Shown one piece after another: positions 49,133 to 60,110 of a stretch of DNA of 64,000 nt. Below the pieces are notes generated by a model that saw only the letters and a program-made list of their open reading frames with translations, was not told the DNA's origin and did no database searches. Location of the stretch: NCBI GenBank assembly GCA_016785225.1, contig JAFBJZ010000893.1, positions 248,001 through 312,000 of the forward strand, in the 5' to 3' direction. The DNA is from Psettodes erumei. Taxonomy: Eukaryota; Chordata; Actinopteri; Pleuronectiformes; Psettodidae. Made by a program: the position numbers and the translations under genes. Each line of letters begins with the position of its first letter. Within the stretch, counting starts at the first letter, position 1.

Positions 49133-49854
49133 AAAACAAATTCAGAAATGCAGGACTGAGGCCGGGGGACTTGATTTATTCTGACCTTTATGCAGGCCAC
49201 CGTTTTTCAGCGCACAACAGCAGCATTTCATTAGGCACACTGGAATCCATCATACTGAGCGTTTTCCCCTTTGGCTACATTTGTTTGTCGAGCAATCAAG
49301 CGAGCCTTGGCAGATGGGCAGAGTTATCAGCGTCTGCAGCGGGGGATCTGAAATCTTATGACAGAGGTAGTTAGTCGGCTTTAATTTTGTCTCATGTGAA
49401 GCCGTCATGTCACATAAGACAGACTCTTTCTTCCTCTTATTTACCTCTTTGTTCCTGTGTTTGTGAAAAGCACAAACTAACTGTAATTGGGCATTGCTGG
49501 AAGGGCTTATACCAGTAATTTAGATTTTTAGATTTTCTGATGTTGGAATGTCCAACTTTCAAAACTCACTTCAGAGGCCGTGTTCTGCTTCACAGATACA
49601 CTCGGCTTTGTTTAAAGCGTTCAGCACATTCACAGTAAACCAAGAAAAGCAATCTCTACTACTGTACGTTCTCCTTATCGCAGATCTCTGCCGGAGTGAT
49701 CCATCTTAAACGTTTCTAATTTCTCACTCGGAAAATGTGATTTTTATCGTACGAGACATTTACAGGCCATCAAAGTGGAAAATTAACTTCACTTTCTTGC
49801 CGTGCATTAGATGACAAGTTCCTTACATCTCTCTGGTAAATATGAGGCTGGTGC

Positions 49855-49915
49855 TGTTTCTTCCTGTTTCCAGTCTTCATTCTAAGCTAAGCTAACAGCT
49901 GTAGTTTCATATAAA
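49855..49915 (+). repeat. Interspersed fish repeat fragment (CTAAGCTAAGCTAAC type)
   Basis: CTTCCTGTTTCCAGTCTTCAT, TCTAAGCTAAGCTAACAG and CTGTAGTTTCATAT follow a repeat I recognise from many percomorph loci ('cttcctgtttccagtctttatgctaagctaagctaac...ctgtagcttcatat'). Only about 60 bp is clear. Confidence 0.55.
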
Positions 49916-50570
49916 AACACAGCCAAGATAACTGGCTAACTGTGGACCGGCTCTGTCATAACTCCACAGGTTTGAATGCCAGTACAGGTTAATGAATAAA
50001 AAACTCTTTAATTGTGTCCCTGACTAATGTGTAAAAGTAATTGAGGGGGAGTAATTGTATTGTTGTGGCTTCAAACTGCCGCTATTGGCAATCAAACCCA
50101 TATTAATAGAAACCCAGCACTGTACTTACCTGGTCTTGTTGCTGCATTTCTTTTAAGAGATAATTGAATCTCTTGCAGTGGCATCACACTGACTTTGTGT
50201 GTTTTTTTTTTTACTGCATCATGCATGGAAATATTCCACATAAACTCCTCTGAGGTATTCAGAAGTATTTTCCCTCCTTGTGCATATACAGTATCTGCCG
50301 TCTGTGCCGCACCCTCTCTCCCCAGCCCCGAGCAATCAATCACCACTTAGCCAGGCTACACCACGCTGAGCGCTCCCACGAAATAATGAGCGTACAGTAG
50401 CTGAATATTTCACACCGCCCGCCCCATCCATCCCCACATTGTTTGCATCTGGAGACGGAGGACCGGCGCTAGTTAAGGTCTGATTGCCACAATGTTCGTC
50501 TTTTTATGAGGGGGTGCAGTAATTGGGCTTGTTCAAGTGGCCGTGCTGATTTCACCTCCCCCCCACCCAC

Positions 50571-50592
50571 TTTTTTTTTTTTTTTTTTTTTT
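50571..50592 (+). repeat. Poly-T run
   Basis: Twenty-two consecutive T residues, preceded by a C-rich stretch (CCTCCCCCCCACCCAC). The pyrimidine tract could resemble a splice acceptor, but no AG-bounded open frame of a known family follows. Confidence 0.93.
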
Positions 50593-52135
50593 ATGTGCAG
50601 TGATTCATCACGGTGAAAACTTGAGTGTGCTCGGCGAGCGCTCGATATGCATTTCATGAGTGACAGCGCACTCCATTCATGAAGTGCAGTGATGAGGGGA
50701 AACCAGGTAAAAGCCATCACGTCTCATTGATTTATGTGAAAGGGTCTTGAAGGAGGAGGTGGGCCAATATAAAGTCGGAGGAGTTGAAGTATTTCAAAGG
50801 GTCATAGTGGTCTTTACACCACTTTCCCAAAGGGGTCCATTTATCATCACAATTCTCACCCAAACGTTCACTTCTTCCCTGTGAAGAACGTCATGTCTCC
50901 CTAAAAAATTTTCTTTCTCCTCAGGCGACAGCAACACCCAGAGATATTACAGTTCATCCTCAGGGGGACGTGATTGTTGGCACCGAATTTCAATGAGAGT
51001 CTGTCTAATAGCCGTCCAGACCAAAACCCACACATGCGATGCTGCCGTGCACTCAGTTTTTTTTTTTCGATCCAGCCCGAAGGTGATGAGATATTTCTCT
51101 GGCTGAGGGAAAATTTTGACCTGCTGTTAAATGAAAAGTCAGGTGAGGTCACCACTGTTAGTGAGGATCATCATCTGAGAACCATGAATGTCTGTGCAAA
51201 GTTTTGGACCAAAAAACAATCTGTTATATGATGCCATCTTTGTTATTTCTTTAATTTAAGTTTGGTGTTCCACTGTTAAACCTCAGTAATCCTTGGTTTT
51301 GCAGCAATCTGTCAGATTTTAGATGACTGAGCAGACTCGAATGCTCCACCAGGGACAGTGTCTCATATACAGTAAGGTAATTTTAGTCAGAGGAGGGAAG
51401 GCAGGCAGTCTGGCAGTCTGTTTGAACATCCCCACTTGCATTTAAAAGTACGGACCACTTTGAAAAATATATGCTTAAAAACTCTCCAAGAGATTTGAGT
51501 CAGCTAGAAAAGTTTAAATTCACGAGCCACATTTGCAGATAAAGAAACCAGGAACAGTGGAAATATACAAAATGTAAATTTGTCCGTTTGTCATACTAAA
51601 AGTATTGCTGTTGTCGCTGGAGTTCGTGCCGCTGCAAGTTTTCCAAATGACGAGCTCTCCTCACAGCTCATGCGGCGTAACCTTGACAAAAAACTAAAGG
51701 TGAAGAAACGTTCGCGGTGATGGATCACCAATCCTGATTCACGTGTCTGCGAGTTGATTCTCGTAAAGTGCAGCGAAATTAATGGAAGCTGCCTGCGAGG
51801 GAGAAAATGAATCTAAAAGCATATGGTTATGCTTTGGAAAGTTTAAAGCACTAACCGTACATGCAATTTGGAGTTAATGGGCTAAAACATCCAAAACCAT
51901 CAGCGTACAGTCCCTCAAGCCTGATCCGGCTGAGATGTGGACTGTGAAGTTGTGTGCTGGAGGATGGTTCGGGTCATACTGTTGTGGTGAAGTTGTGGAG
52001 ATGTTGTGAGAGTGAGTCGACTTTAATAATGACACTATGCTAACGGAGCAGTCTGCAGTATGAGTGTGTGAGTGCACATCATCATCGACGGGTTTGAAGA
52101 TGAGGAAAACAAACGATGATGGTGTTTTTGTCTCA

Positions 52136-52148
52136 CCCCCCCCCCCCC
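52136..52148 (+). repeat. Poly-C run
   Basis: Thirteen consecutive C residues; a simple homopolymer. Confidence 0.9.
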
Positions 52149-52300
52149 AGTAACACTTGTTAGGACTCTGACATGATAAGCTGGTTTCCACCACTTACTC
52201 GTGGCCCTGAGTGTAATTGCATTTCACAGGCGGACTGTGTGCGCAGAATGAGCAAAGCGGAGGACTCAATTTGTCCAAAATCACTACAGTGTTTACCATA

Positions 52301-52322
52301 GTGTGTGTGTGTGTGTGTGTGT
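52301..52322 (+). repeat. (GT)11 microsatellite
   Basis: An uninterrupted 22-bp GT tract within the intron. Confidence 0.95.
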
Positions 52323-52689
52323 AGATGTTTTAGATATTTATAGATGTTGCAGACACGGTGGGTAAAATGTGCCTCTGTCTTTTAATACTGACGGTAAATA
52401 CAGTTTAGGTGAACGATAGAAAGAGGAAAAACAAATGAGACAGACAGACCGGGGCAGATGGAGAGAGGAGAAAAAAAAAAGGTTCAGTGCCAAGTTTTTG
52501 ACTTTCAAATGGCACCACAAAGTCCAACACAGTCCAACATGATGGGGGTGGGGGGGCGTTTGGAAACCCATTCAAAAAGAAAAACAGTTCGGCCAAAACT
52601 GTGACAAGATTAGCTGCATTCTGTCAAACTGGGCAGATAAACATCGCCCTCACTCAGACTGACTGGTGGAAAGGTAGAAGAAGTGGCAG

Positions 52690-52798
52690 TAATGGAAAGT
52701 AATACTGAGGTATTTGTACCTGGGTATTTCCATTTTATGCGCCTTTTTAATTTTATGGGGAACATTACTACACTGCATTTATTTCACAGATGGAGTAA
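52690..52798 (+). repeat. Interspersed fish repeat fragment (stepwise 'GAGGTATTTGTAC' type)
   Basis: ATACTGAGGTATTTGTACC, GGGTATTTCCATTTTATGC, then ACATTACTACACTGCATTTA and TTCACAGATGGAG follow a repeat common in fish ('...gaggtacttgtactttacttgagtatttccattttatgctac...ctacatttatttgacag...'). It is old and internally altered. Family name not known to me. Confidence 0.55.
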
Positions 52799-53176
52799 TA
52801 GGTTCCCCTCTGACCAGTTGCAATATTAAAAGTGGGCCTGGTGACATCTGGAATCAATATCATATTTATGAGCATTTTTCCAATAATTATATATGTCAAA
52901 TTCATTCAAAATTACACATGAAATCTGCTTCAAATCAATTGGCATTTTGACTTGAGAAAGTAGATAGATTTTTTAATTTTTTTTTGAACAGCGTCGCATC
53001 TTTTGCTCTTTTATTTACGGCGATGATAATTCGACAGTAACACGCCGGATGTAAACACTGTGCGTTTACCAGTTGTAAAAGATTCACAGCTTTGCACTGA
53101 AACTGAGGTTGTGTTGTGTGCTGCTCGGCTGCAGAAGTGTGCGTTGTAGAAGCTTTATGATCCGCCTATAAGGACA

Positions 53177-53191
53177 CCCCCCCCCCCCCCC
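53177..53191 (+). repeat. Poly-C run
   Basis: Fifteen consecutive C residues followed by CGCCCTGCG. This is a homopolymer tract. Confidence 0.9.
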
Positions 53192-53960
53192 GCCCTGCGC
53201 CATCAGGCAGCCTATGATTAATCTGTGCCATTTGAGTCCTGGCAGAGGAAGTTGGGGAAACTGCCGGCTAGAATTCTGGGTAATGATGTACAACTCACTC
53301 TAACAGGGTTCTTAGCTTTCCTCTCCAGCCTCTGTGCAGAGTGTGTGTGTGGGGGGTCTTTGTGCATGGCCATACACAGCAAATTCAATTAGCCTGCCTC
53401 TTTTTTTCCTGAGCGCTCTCTCAGAGTCTCGTCCATTGTGTAAATAAGCAGCTTCTGTTGCAGCTGTGACACCGGACAGATGTCCGGCCTCCGTGTTCTG
53501 CGCCGCCGCCGCGCTCCCTGTCGGGTGGCGCGGGTGCCACCGGCAGCTCCCCGGTTCGAGTGGCTGTCTAATGAGATCATTAAAGCTAGCCAGACAGAAA
53601 ATGAAAAAGTACCTGTTGTAGAGGGGAAAGCTGTGTGTTCCCTAAACATTGGAGGAATATTACCTCGGGGTGCACTGGGAGAACGCTCTGCACCGCTAAA
53701 TTAACTTTTGTGCGTCCGCGCCTTTGTGCCACTAATATATTATTAATTATGATATGGATGTTGGGGATTCATTTGAATTAATTGGACGGCTCTTGAATGC
53801 CTCACGGACTGCCGTCGTCAGCGCACATTAGCCGGAACACCGAAGGGCACGGTCTCTCATCTGAGGCGGGAGGATTTTCAGTTTGATTCCTGCCGACCCC
53901 GACAAAAAGAAACACAGATGATGTCGGTTTATTAGGAGCAAAAGCGTAATCCACAGAACG

Positions 53961-53983
53961 ACAACAACAACAACAACAACAAA
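53961..53983 (+). repeat. (ACA)n microsatellite
   Basis: Seven to eight ACA/CAA units. The run of cysteines in the opposite-strand frame comes from this repeat. Confidence 0.93.
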
Positions 53984-54541
53984 AGGCCTCAAAAAGTAGC
54001 GTTTGATTGGTATCGGATAGCCTGCAGTTACTCAAATTTGCAAAAGCTGGTGTAATGAATCACAGCCAGAGAGAGAGAGAGAGTCAAGATGAGGTGAAAT
54101 GCATCTTCAATTTCTTTCAAGATTTATTACGCCCCCCCCCTCCACCCCTACCCTTCTACCAGAGCCTGTATTTTTGCCGGGTGGAGGTTATCACAACTCT
54201 GGCACATAATGCAGCCGCAGTAAGTCAGTTTAGTTTACAACGCCTCAACACAGTGAACTTTCAGGCTGATTTAACAAAAAAAGTTCCTAACTTATGAAGT
54301 TTTTTAAATCAGGTGCTCAGTTCAACTGCGTTTCTCACGAGCAGAGGATGAAATATCAGGTTTCTGCTCGTCTCCCGTCTCACTGTACATTACACACACA
54401 GATCACCGTAGTGTCTCGTGCAGGCGGCTCAGTGAAGCTGAATTAATGGATTACAGTGGCGTCCCAGGCGCATTTGCCACTTCCCACTGATTGGGCAGAT
54501 GCTCGCTGGCAGGTATCCACCCCGACACTACAGTGTAGCAG

Positions 54542-54606
54542 CACACACACACACACAGGTGCATGTGTGTGCGTGCTGAAATACACACACACACACACAC
54601 ACACAC
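54542..54606 (+). repeat. Compound (AC)n / TG / (AC)n microsatellite
   Basis: An AC tract (54,542-54,557), a short GTGCATGTGTGTGCGTG segment of opposite polarity, and a second AC tract (54,583-54,606). The middle could pair with either flank. Confidence 0.93.
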
Positions 54607-55559
54607 CTGTGAATGCATCTCCTACAGAGCAAAGAGAAAGGAAATGAATAGATGCTTCTCTCCACTTGGAGGCAGCATAACAAATAATGACATATTAGCG
54701 CTGCATTAATAAAGAACTCGTTTTAGTGTGTGGAGTGTTAAAAAAAATATTGTTGCTGCAGAATCAGAGATATTGTCTTTTAGCTGTTAAATGTTCCACT
54801 ATGTTTTCATTGTCAGGGGTTGTGATTAAAGCAGCAAAAGGCGGTTCTTCTAAAAACAAAACAAAACAAAAACATTTAATCATAGAAATACATTTCCTGA
54901 ATTATGTTTATATTGATTTTGATTTTTTTTTTTTGGCTGTTGTCTGTGTCACTGTCCGTCTCCTCTCTGTGGTTATAAACCGAAGCTGGCCTCGGTGGCG
55001 GCGGCGGTTTTGTTCGTATGCATTGATTGTAAGGGGAATACCCGGAGCCTGACGCGGCCAATTTGTCATGAACAGTAGAGGCGCACACCCAGTTCCGCTG
55101 TACAGGTGCAATTCATCACGGCGTATTGACTCGCTTCAGCTTCTTCCTGCCCATCGGTTATAATGTCGGGTAAAGGTATCAGCGCTGCTCCCAGACGATT
55201 CCTTTGTGTTTATCATGGACGGCGCGAGAGCCTCCAGCTTTTGTCTGATCTGTGTGTTCAGACGTTCAGCTTTAGGATGTGATTCAGCACTGAGAGGCTG
55301 TTAGCAACATCTGCTGGCACGTACCACATCACACCCTGCGGGATCGATGTTTTTTTCTTTCTGTATTAACCCCATAAACAAACTTTGCAATATTCCACAT
55401 TGGCCCTTCGGCGCCCTCAGCGTTTCTCCTCTGCAAATTTGTGGCATTTCATCTTTTCCGGGGAATGAGAGAGGGGAAAAACGCTGATGAGCGGCCCGGT
55501 GGATTTGGCCTGTAATGAGGAGGCTCTGCCTCGTGGTCTGACAGGTGAGGGTGTATCTC

Positions 55560-55574
55560 AGCGCCCCCTGGAGC
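55560..55574 (-). promoter_or_regulatory. Possible CTCF-like site, reverse orientation
   Basis: The - strand reads GCTCCAGGGGGCGCT. The CAGGGGGCGCT half is the strongest part of the vertebrate CTCF motif, but the upstream CCA of the consensus is not conserved. Motif evidence only. Confidence 0.3.
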
Positions 55575-56992
55575 CTCGGAAAGGTCAGCGTGCCTCTTAA
55601 TCAAACATCAGGCGGGCCGGCCGGGGTCCGCTGCTGGCTGGACGGCGCTGCTCACTCCCCCGCTGAGTTTAAAGTTCACATCCATCTGCCGCCTGAAACG
55701 TAGCCCGAGCAACAAAATGGTAGCCGTTACGCCATCATAAAGCTGTCAGGAGTTAGATTTGATGGCCGTTTATGGAGGGGTGTGGTGATGATGAGGCTTC
55801 ATCGTCTAAAAATAGGCCTTTGTCAGCGACATGCGACATGAATGCCGATGAAGGAGGTTTAGACGTTTAGTTCTGAACCTTTAGAAGCTAAAAAGTATTA
55901 GATTGTAATGTAGTTTTTCTTCTTTTTTTAATTTATAAGACTAAGTTTTACCTGTGACGTTGCCATCCTGCCTGTGTGGAAATCAAACCCAAAAACACTC
56001 CCAGCCTCTGACGTATCTCATCAGCCCCGCCCGAACGCGTGGAAATCATTACTCATTATTCTTCTGGCACATTCTTTTCTGTCGAAGCGAAACCTCCACA
56101 AAGAGATTTTTTTTTTGTTAAACACGTCCACTCCGGTCCCTGGCCCTTCTCAGATAGCGCGTTTAATATAAAGACGAGTCAGTCATCCGCAGGACCTCGG
56201 CCGGGAGAAGTGACACATTACCACGAGGCCTAATCAAGTTTGGTGTGGCTCATTGGGCCTCTGTGGGCTGCGGCACACTCAGGCACTATTTTCTGAAGGC
56301 AAATTGGTCGTGGGGATGATGTCCCCTAATGACTATTTCTAACGTAAAGCTAATGTACTGGTGATCAAAGCCTGCCTCTGGAATTTAAATAGTGTGTGTG
56401 TCTGAGAGAGAGATAATGGGCTCTCCAGAAGTTTACACAAAAGTAATTAGGAGGAAAAGTTAAAAAATGCATGGATGTGTGGAATATATTGACAATGAGT
56501 GTACAGTGGTTAAAAAACAAGCTTTTAATGCTGGAGTCGTTCTCAGTTCCATTTACTGCTCCTGCTGCTGCGCAGTATTGTTATTGATTATTAAATAGAT
56601 AGATTTTTTTTTTAGAATAATTAATAAATTATTGGGTCGAAATGATAAAATAACCTGCAAAGCTGGAACAAGAGATTTTATTGCCTGAAGCTGCGTCTCA
56701 GCTCTGGTGGTTTGCATGTGCAGAAAGTGATGGGAGTTTCTGAGCAGGAGATGGAGGAGACGCCACACGTGACAAGGGCCTGAATGAAATAAATATTTCA
56801 CTCATTTAGAGAAAAAAAAACAACATCTGATAAAATGCTGAGGATTTAAACATATCATTTTTCACAAATTTGACTGACTTCAGCTTCTGCAGAGCTTTAA
56901 TAGAAACATAAATCACGTGCGCTTGTGTCTTTCTGAGTCAAAGTCGAAGTGGCCATATTTCTCAGCTGGCTGCGGTGAAATGAGTCAATGCC

Positions 56993-56995
<3 letters not shown>

Positions 56996-57039
<44 letters not shown>
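56996..57039 (+). repeat. (TC)22 microsatellite
   Basis: An uninterrupted 44-bp TC dinucleotide tract. It is a polypurine/polypyrimidine mirror sequence, capable in principle of forming triplex (H-DNA), and it lies about 155 bp upstream of a Tc1-type remnant. Confidence 0.97.
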
Positions 57040-57042
<3 letters not shown>

Positions 57043-57194
57043 CCACCTCAGTGTTTGCCACTTTGATCACATTTAATCAAATACTCATATTTAAATGGGA
57101 ATGCAACCTTTCACACAGCACTGTTATGTGTTTATATTTTTGTGTGCGTTCTGTCTGAAGATGTCTGATGTGGGGAAAGCCTTTTAATATCCCC

Positions 57195-57527
57195 CTATGC
57201 AAAAAAAACACAAAACCACGTCCATAAAAAAACTGTTTTCCCCAGTTTTCTGTGGAGGAACTTGACTGTGGCACACAGAGCTGTTGTCTTATCCTGATCC
57301 AACACCTTTGGGATGAACTGAAACTTGTCCAGCATCAGTGTTGCTGGACCTCACTAATGCTCTTGGCCGACTGGGAGAAATATCCGTGTAGCCAACATGT
57401 TGTGGAAAAAGCAGAAAAGCGGAGGCAATTAAAGCAGCAGATTAATGCCCTGTAGTTCTGGAATGAGATGCTCTACAATCACATATGGCTGTAATTTTTG
57501 TGTGTCCGCATACTTTTAGCCATATGG
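57195..57527 (+). mobile_element. Tc1/mariner-type element, 3' part with terminal repeat
   Basis: Words of the transposase 3' region appear in order: CACGTCCATAAA, TGTGGAGGAACTTGACTGTG, GCACACAGAGC, CCAACACCTTTGGGATGAAC, then CACTAATGCTCTTGG, GGAATGAGATGCTC and the 3' terminal repeat GTGTCCGCATACTTTTAGCC. Stop codons and small deletions break the frame, and no 5' end was found. It is the same family and orientation as the copy at 39,611-39,850. That copy keeps a 5' end and has lost the 3' terminus, while this copy keeps the 3' terminus, so the two together span both ends of the family. Confidence 0.8.
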
Positions 57528-57610
57528 TGCGGCATCACTCTGGTGATATTTCTGCATTTTTTCCTCCCTTAGTTTGTTATTTCGTCCTTCTTCCAAAACA
57601 TAATCCAAAT

Positions 57611-57626
57611 AAAAAAAAAAAAAAAA
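57611..57626 (+). repeat. Poly-A run
   Basis: Sixteen consecutive A residues about 85 bp past the Tc1-type terminus. This is a simple homopolymer. Confidence 0.9.
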
Positions 57627-59479
57627 GAAAAGTGTAAGAAAAGCTGTTTTTCTACCTAAGCAAAACTGGATGTGTGCCCTCAGAAACAGGAAAGAGCCTT
57701 TGTGCACAGCTGGCTCTCCAAAGATAAGCAGAAGTTCAGAAGAACTCATAACGCTGCTGCTCCTTGGCCTCAAAATCGCGATCAGAATACCTTGCAAAAT
57801 ATTCAGGATTATTGTGTTACACTGTGCACGGCCAGTTTGAGCAGCCTGAGCTTCTGTTGAACAATAACAACTGCCAATAACAAACCAGTCACTGATACAA
57901 AGCGATTTGATGGACTTTGCTCTGTATAAATCAGTTTTCTGACTATTTTCCGCTGGAGCGCGATCGTGTCAGTTCCCACAAGATGGTGTTGTGGCAGTTT
58001 TGTCCCAGTCCAATCAGCTGCTCTATAATTATTGGAAATGCCACTTTCTGCAACACAACAGCTTCCTTGAAAGTTTTTGACTCTTCTCAGAGGATATACA
58101 AAAACAAGAAGGAAAAAAAATCCCTCTTCTTTGACAAAAACAAGTTTAAAAGTTGTTTGAGCATAATGGACCTTCTGCAGCTGCAGGTTTTTTTTAATTA
58201 GGATATGCAAATGGGGCATTTTTGTCAGTGTTTGTTGGGCTTTTAATTTGCTTAATAGCTAAGCACTTAACATAATGTACTTGTCAAAATGGTTTTGTCT
58301 TAATGATTAGATTCAAATTTTATATTTCCCGCAAAGCTGACCCGCCCATATTGTACTGTAAAATGGAAAAACCAAACATCATAACAAGAAAGTAGTCAGA
58401 CTGAAGAACAAGATGTGAATTGCCCTCTTAGAAAGACAAGCTGCAGTAGTTGTTGTTAATTGGAATTTATTTAATATGTTTCACGGAGTTGCACAACAGA
58501 ACATCTGTTAATATAACAAATCACGCCTTCACGGCTAAATCTTCAATTTAGCTTATGAGCCGCTAATTTGCCTCCAATTTAGACTGCAACAGTAGAGCTA
58601 ACTGTTATTTCCATGTAGATTTCACTGTAAGAAAAGAAAAAGGCGCTCGTTGAAATTCACAGTGTGTGAAGTAAATTTTGGCATCGCTTCGGTGCTAAAC
58701 TGAGCAAAATATGTTCTCTGAAAAGCATTTTCTTTGCAGTCGAGAAAGCCATACGCTCCCCAGGGAAATACATCAACGTTTCTGTGGGACTCCGGCTAAA
58801 AATGACTACGCAGCCATGGGTGCGCCGCGCTCAGCCTCGCCGCGGCTGTGTTGTCGAATCCAGACCGAGATAATGGCGTCTAGACAAATTTGTCATTGAC
58901 ATTTTACATGTCTCTGTTGCACGGAAAGGAATACAAATGAGCGCGGCCGCCCCGTGTTTGTGTTGCTGCATGTGTCTGAGGAGTTTGTGTAACTGTGCCA
59001 CACTCTCAGTTATCATTAGGGAAAGGAGCTGTGTGCCTTCGCTTTACTGTGCATATTTATTACTGAGATGCAGTGACACCTGGAGTGAGAGATCATGTCA
59101 AAACTCTGGAGCTTTATTTTCTGCAGCCTGCTTATTCAGCTCTTATCAAAAGGGAGAGGATGAAAGTGGTGGAATCTGCAATAAAGGCAGCATGAAGAGA
59201 CTTTTATATTGGATCGTGCGCAAATATTTGCCTTGTTTATTATTGCAGCTTACAATGCGCATGATATTAGACTTTACAAAATACTGGAGATCCAAGCGCT
59301 GTCATGCAAATGCTCCGTGGAGTGAAGAGAGGGAGAGGGAGAGAGATTCCAGACTGTCGGGGTTTATCTCATGCATAATCGCTTGCGCACAGAATGAACG
59401 ATAAGGCGAGAGCGCCGTCAGTGGCTTCATATCTGCAAATGAAATGCTCGCCGCTGTGCCGCCGTGAGCGAAAATTGAT

Positions 59480-59510
59480 GGGGGGTGGTGGTGGTGGTGG
59501 TGGTGGGGGG
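59480..59510 (+). repeat. G-rich (GGT)n tract
   Basis: A run of six G, about seven GGT units and a closing run of six G. The + strand has many closely spaced GG runs and could form a two-tetrad G-quadruplex. Read on either strand it gives glycine or proline runs in spurious open frames. Confidence 0.92.
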
Positions 59511-59676
59511 ACTACAGTCACCTCCACAGGGACAAACTTTGTTAGGGCTTCACAAACAATAGCAAATAAGCATATGTCTTTATGGCCTGGTAGAGCCACA
59601 AATGGCTTGTCAGAAGTGTGAACAGAGCAGTTGCCCTTTATCGCCTCCAGTGGTGTTATGGCTGCCTTCAAGCCCC

Positions 59677-59706
59677 CCCCACACACACACACACACACTC
59701 TCTCTC
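59677..59706 (+). repeat. (AC)n followed by (TC)n
   Basis: A short C run leads to about nine AC units and then five or six TC units. This is a compound microsatellite. Confidence 0.88.
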
Positions 59707-59858
59707 TCACTTGTGCTCCACAATAAGTGAGGAGCTGCTTGCAAACTCAGACCACGTTTACCTGTAGGGCCTGTGTGACTGAAATGCCCCTTTCATCTAG
59801 GAGGGATATGTCTGTCTCAATATCCCCGTGGTGCTTATGGCACTATGCACACAGAGAA

Positions 59859-59903
59859 GGAGGTGGAGGAGGTGGAGGAGGCAGAGGAGGTGGAGGAGGC
59901 GGA
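59859..59903 (+). repeat. 9-bp minisatellite, five units
   Basis: Five consecutive 9-bp units of the form GGAGGTGGA, with two variants (GGAGGCAGA and GGAGGCGGA). All units keep the same length, so the tract stays in register. Confidence 0.88.
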
Positions 59904-60095
59904 GAGACAGATAGAGGGATGTGCTATTTCTTTGTCCACCGCAGCGTATCCCCGTTTGTGTATCCTCTCCCACCCCTCTTCTAATCCCGAGGGAGGAGTG
60001 TAGAGGATGCAATCAGTGCGGGTGGTGGTAATGGTGGGGGCATCTGGACCTGTCTACAAGGAAACAAGGGGAAGGTTGACTGGCAGCACTTCCAA

Positions 60096-60110
60096 CCCCC
60101 CCCCCCCCCC
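60096..60110 (+). repeat. Poly-C run
   Basis: Fifteen consecutive C residues, about 190 bp downstream of the minisatellite. This is a homopolymer tract. Confidence 0.92.

Noticed and set aside
59369..59710. 113-codon - strand frame with a polyproline run
   Set aside because: The proline run is the translation of the (GGT)n tract and the CVCVC start is the AC tract.
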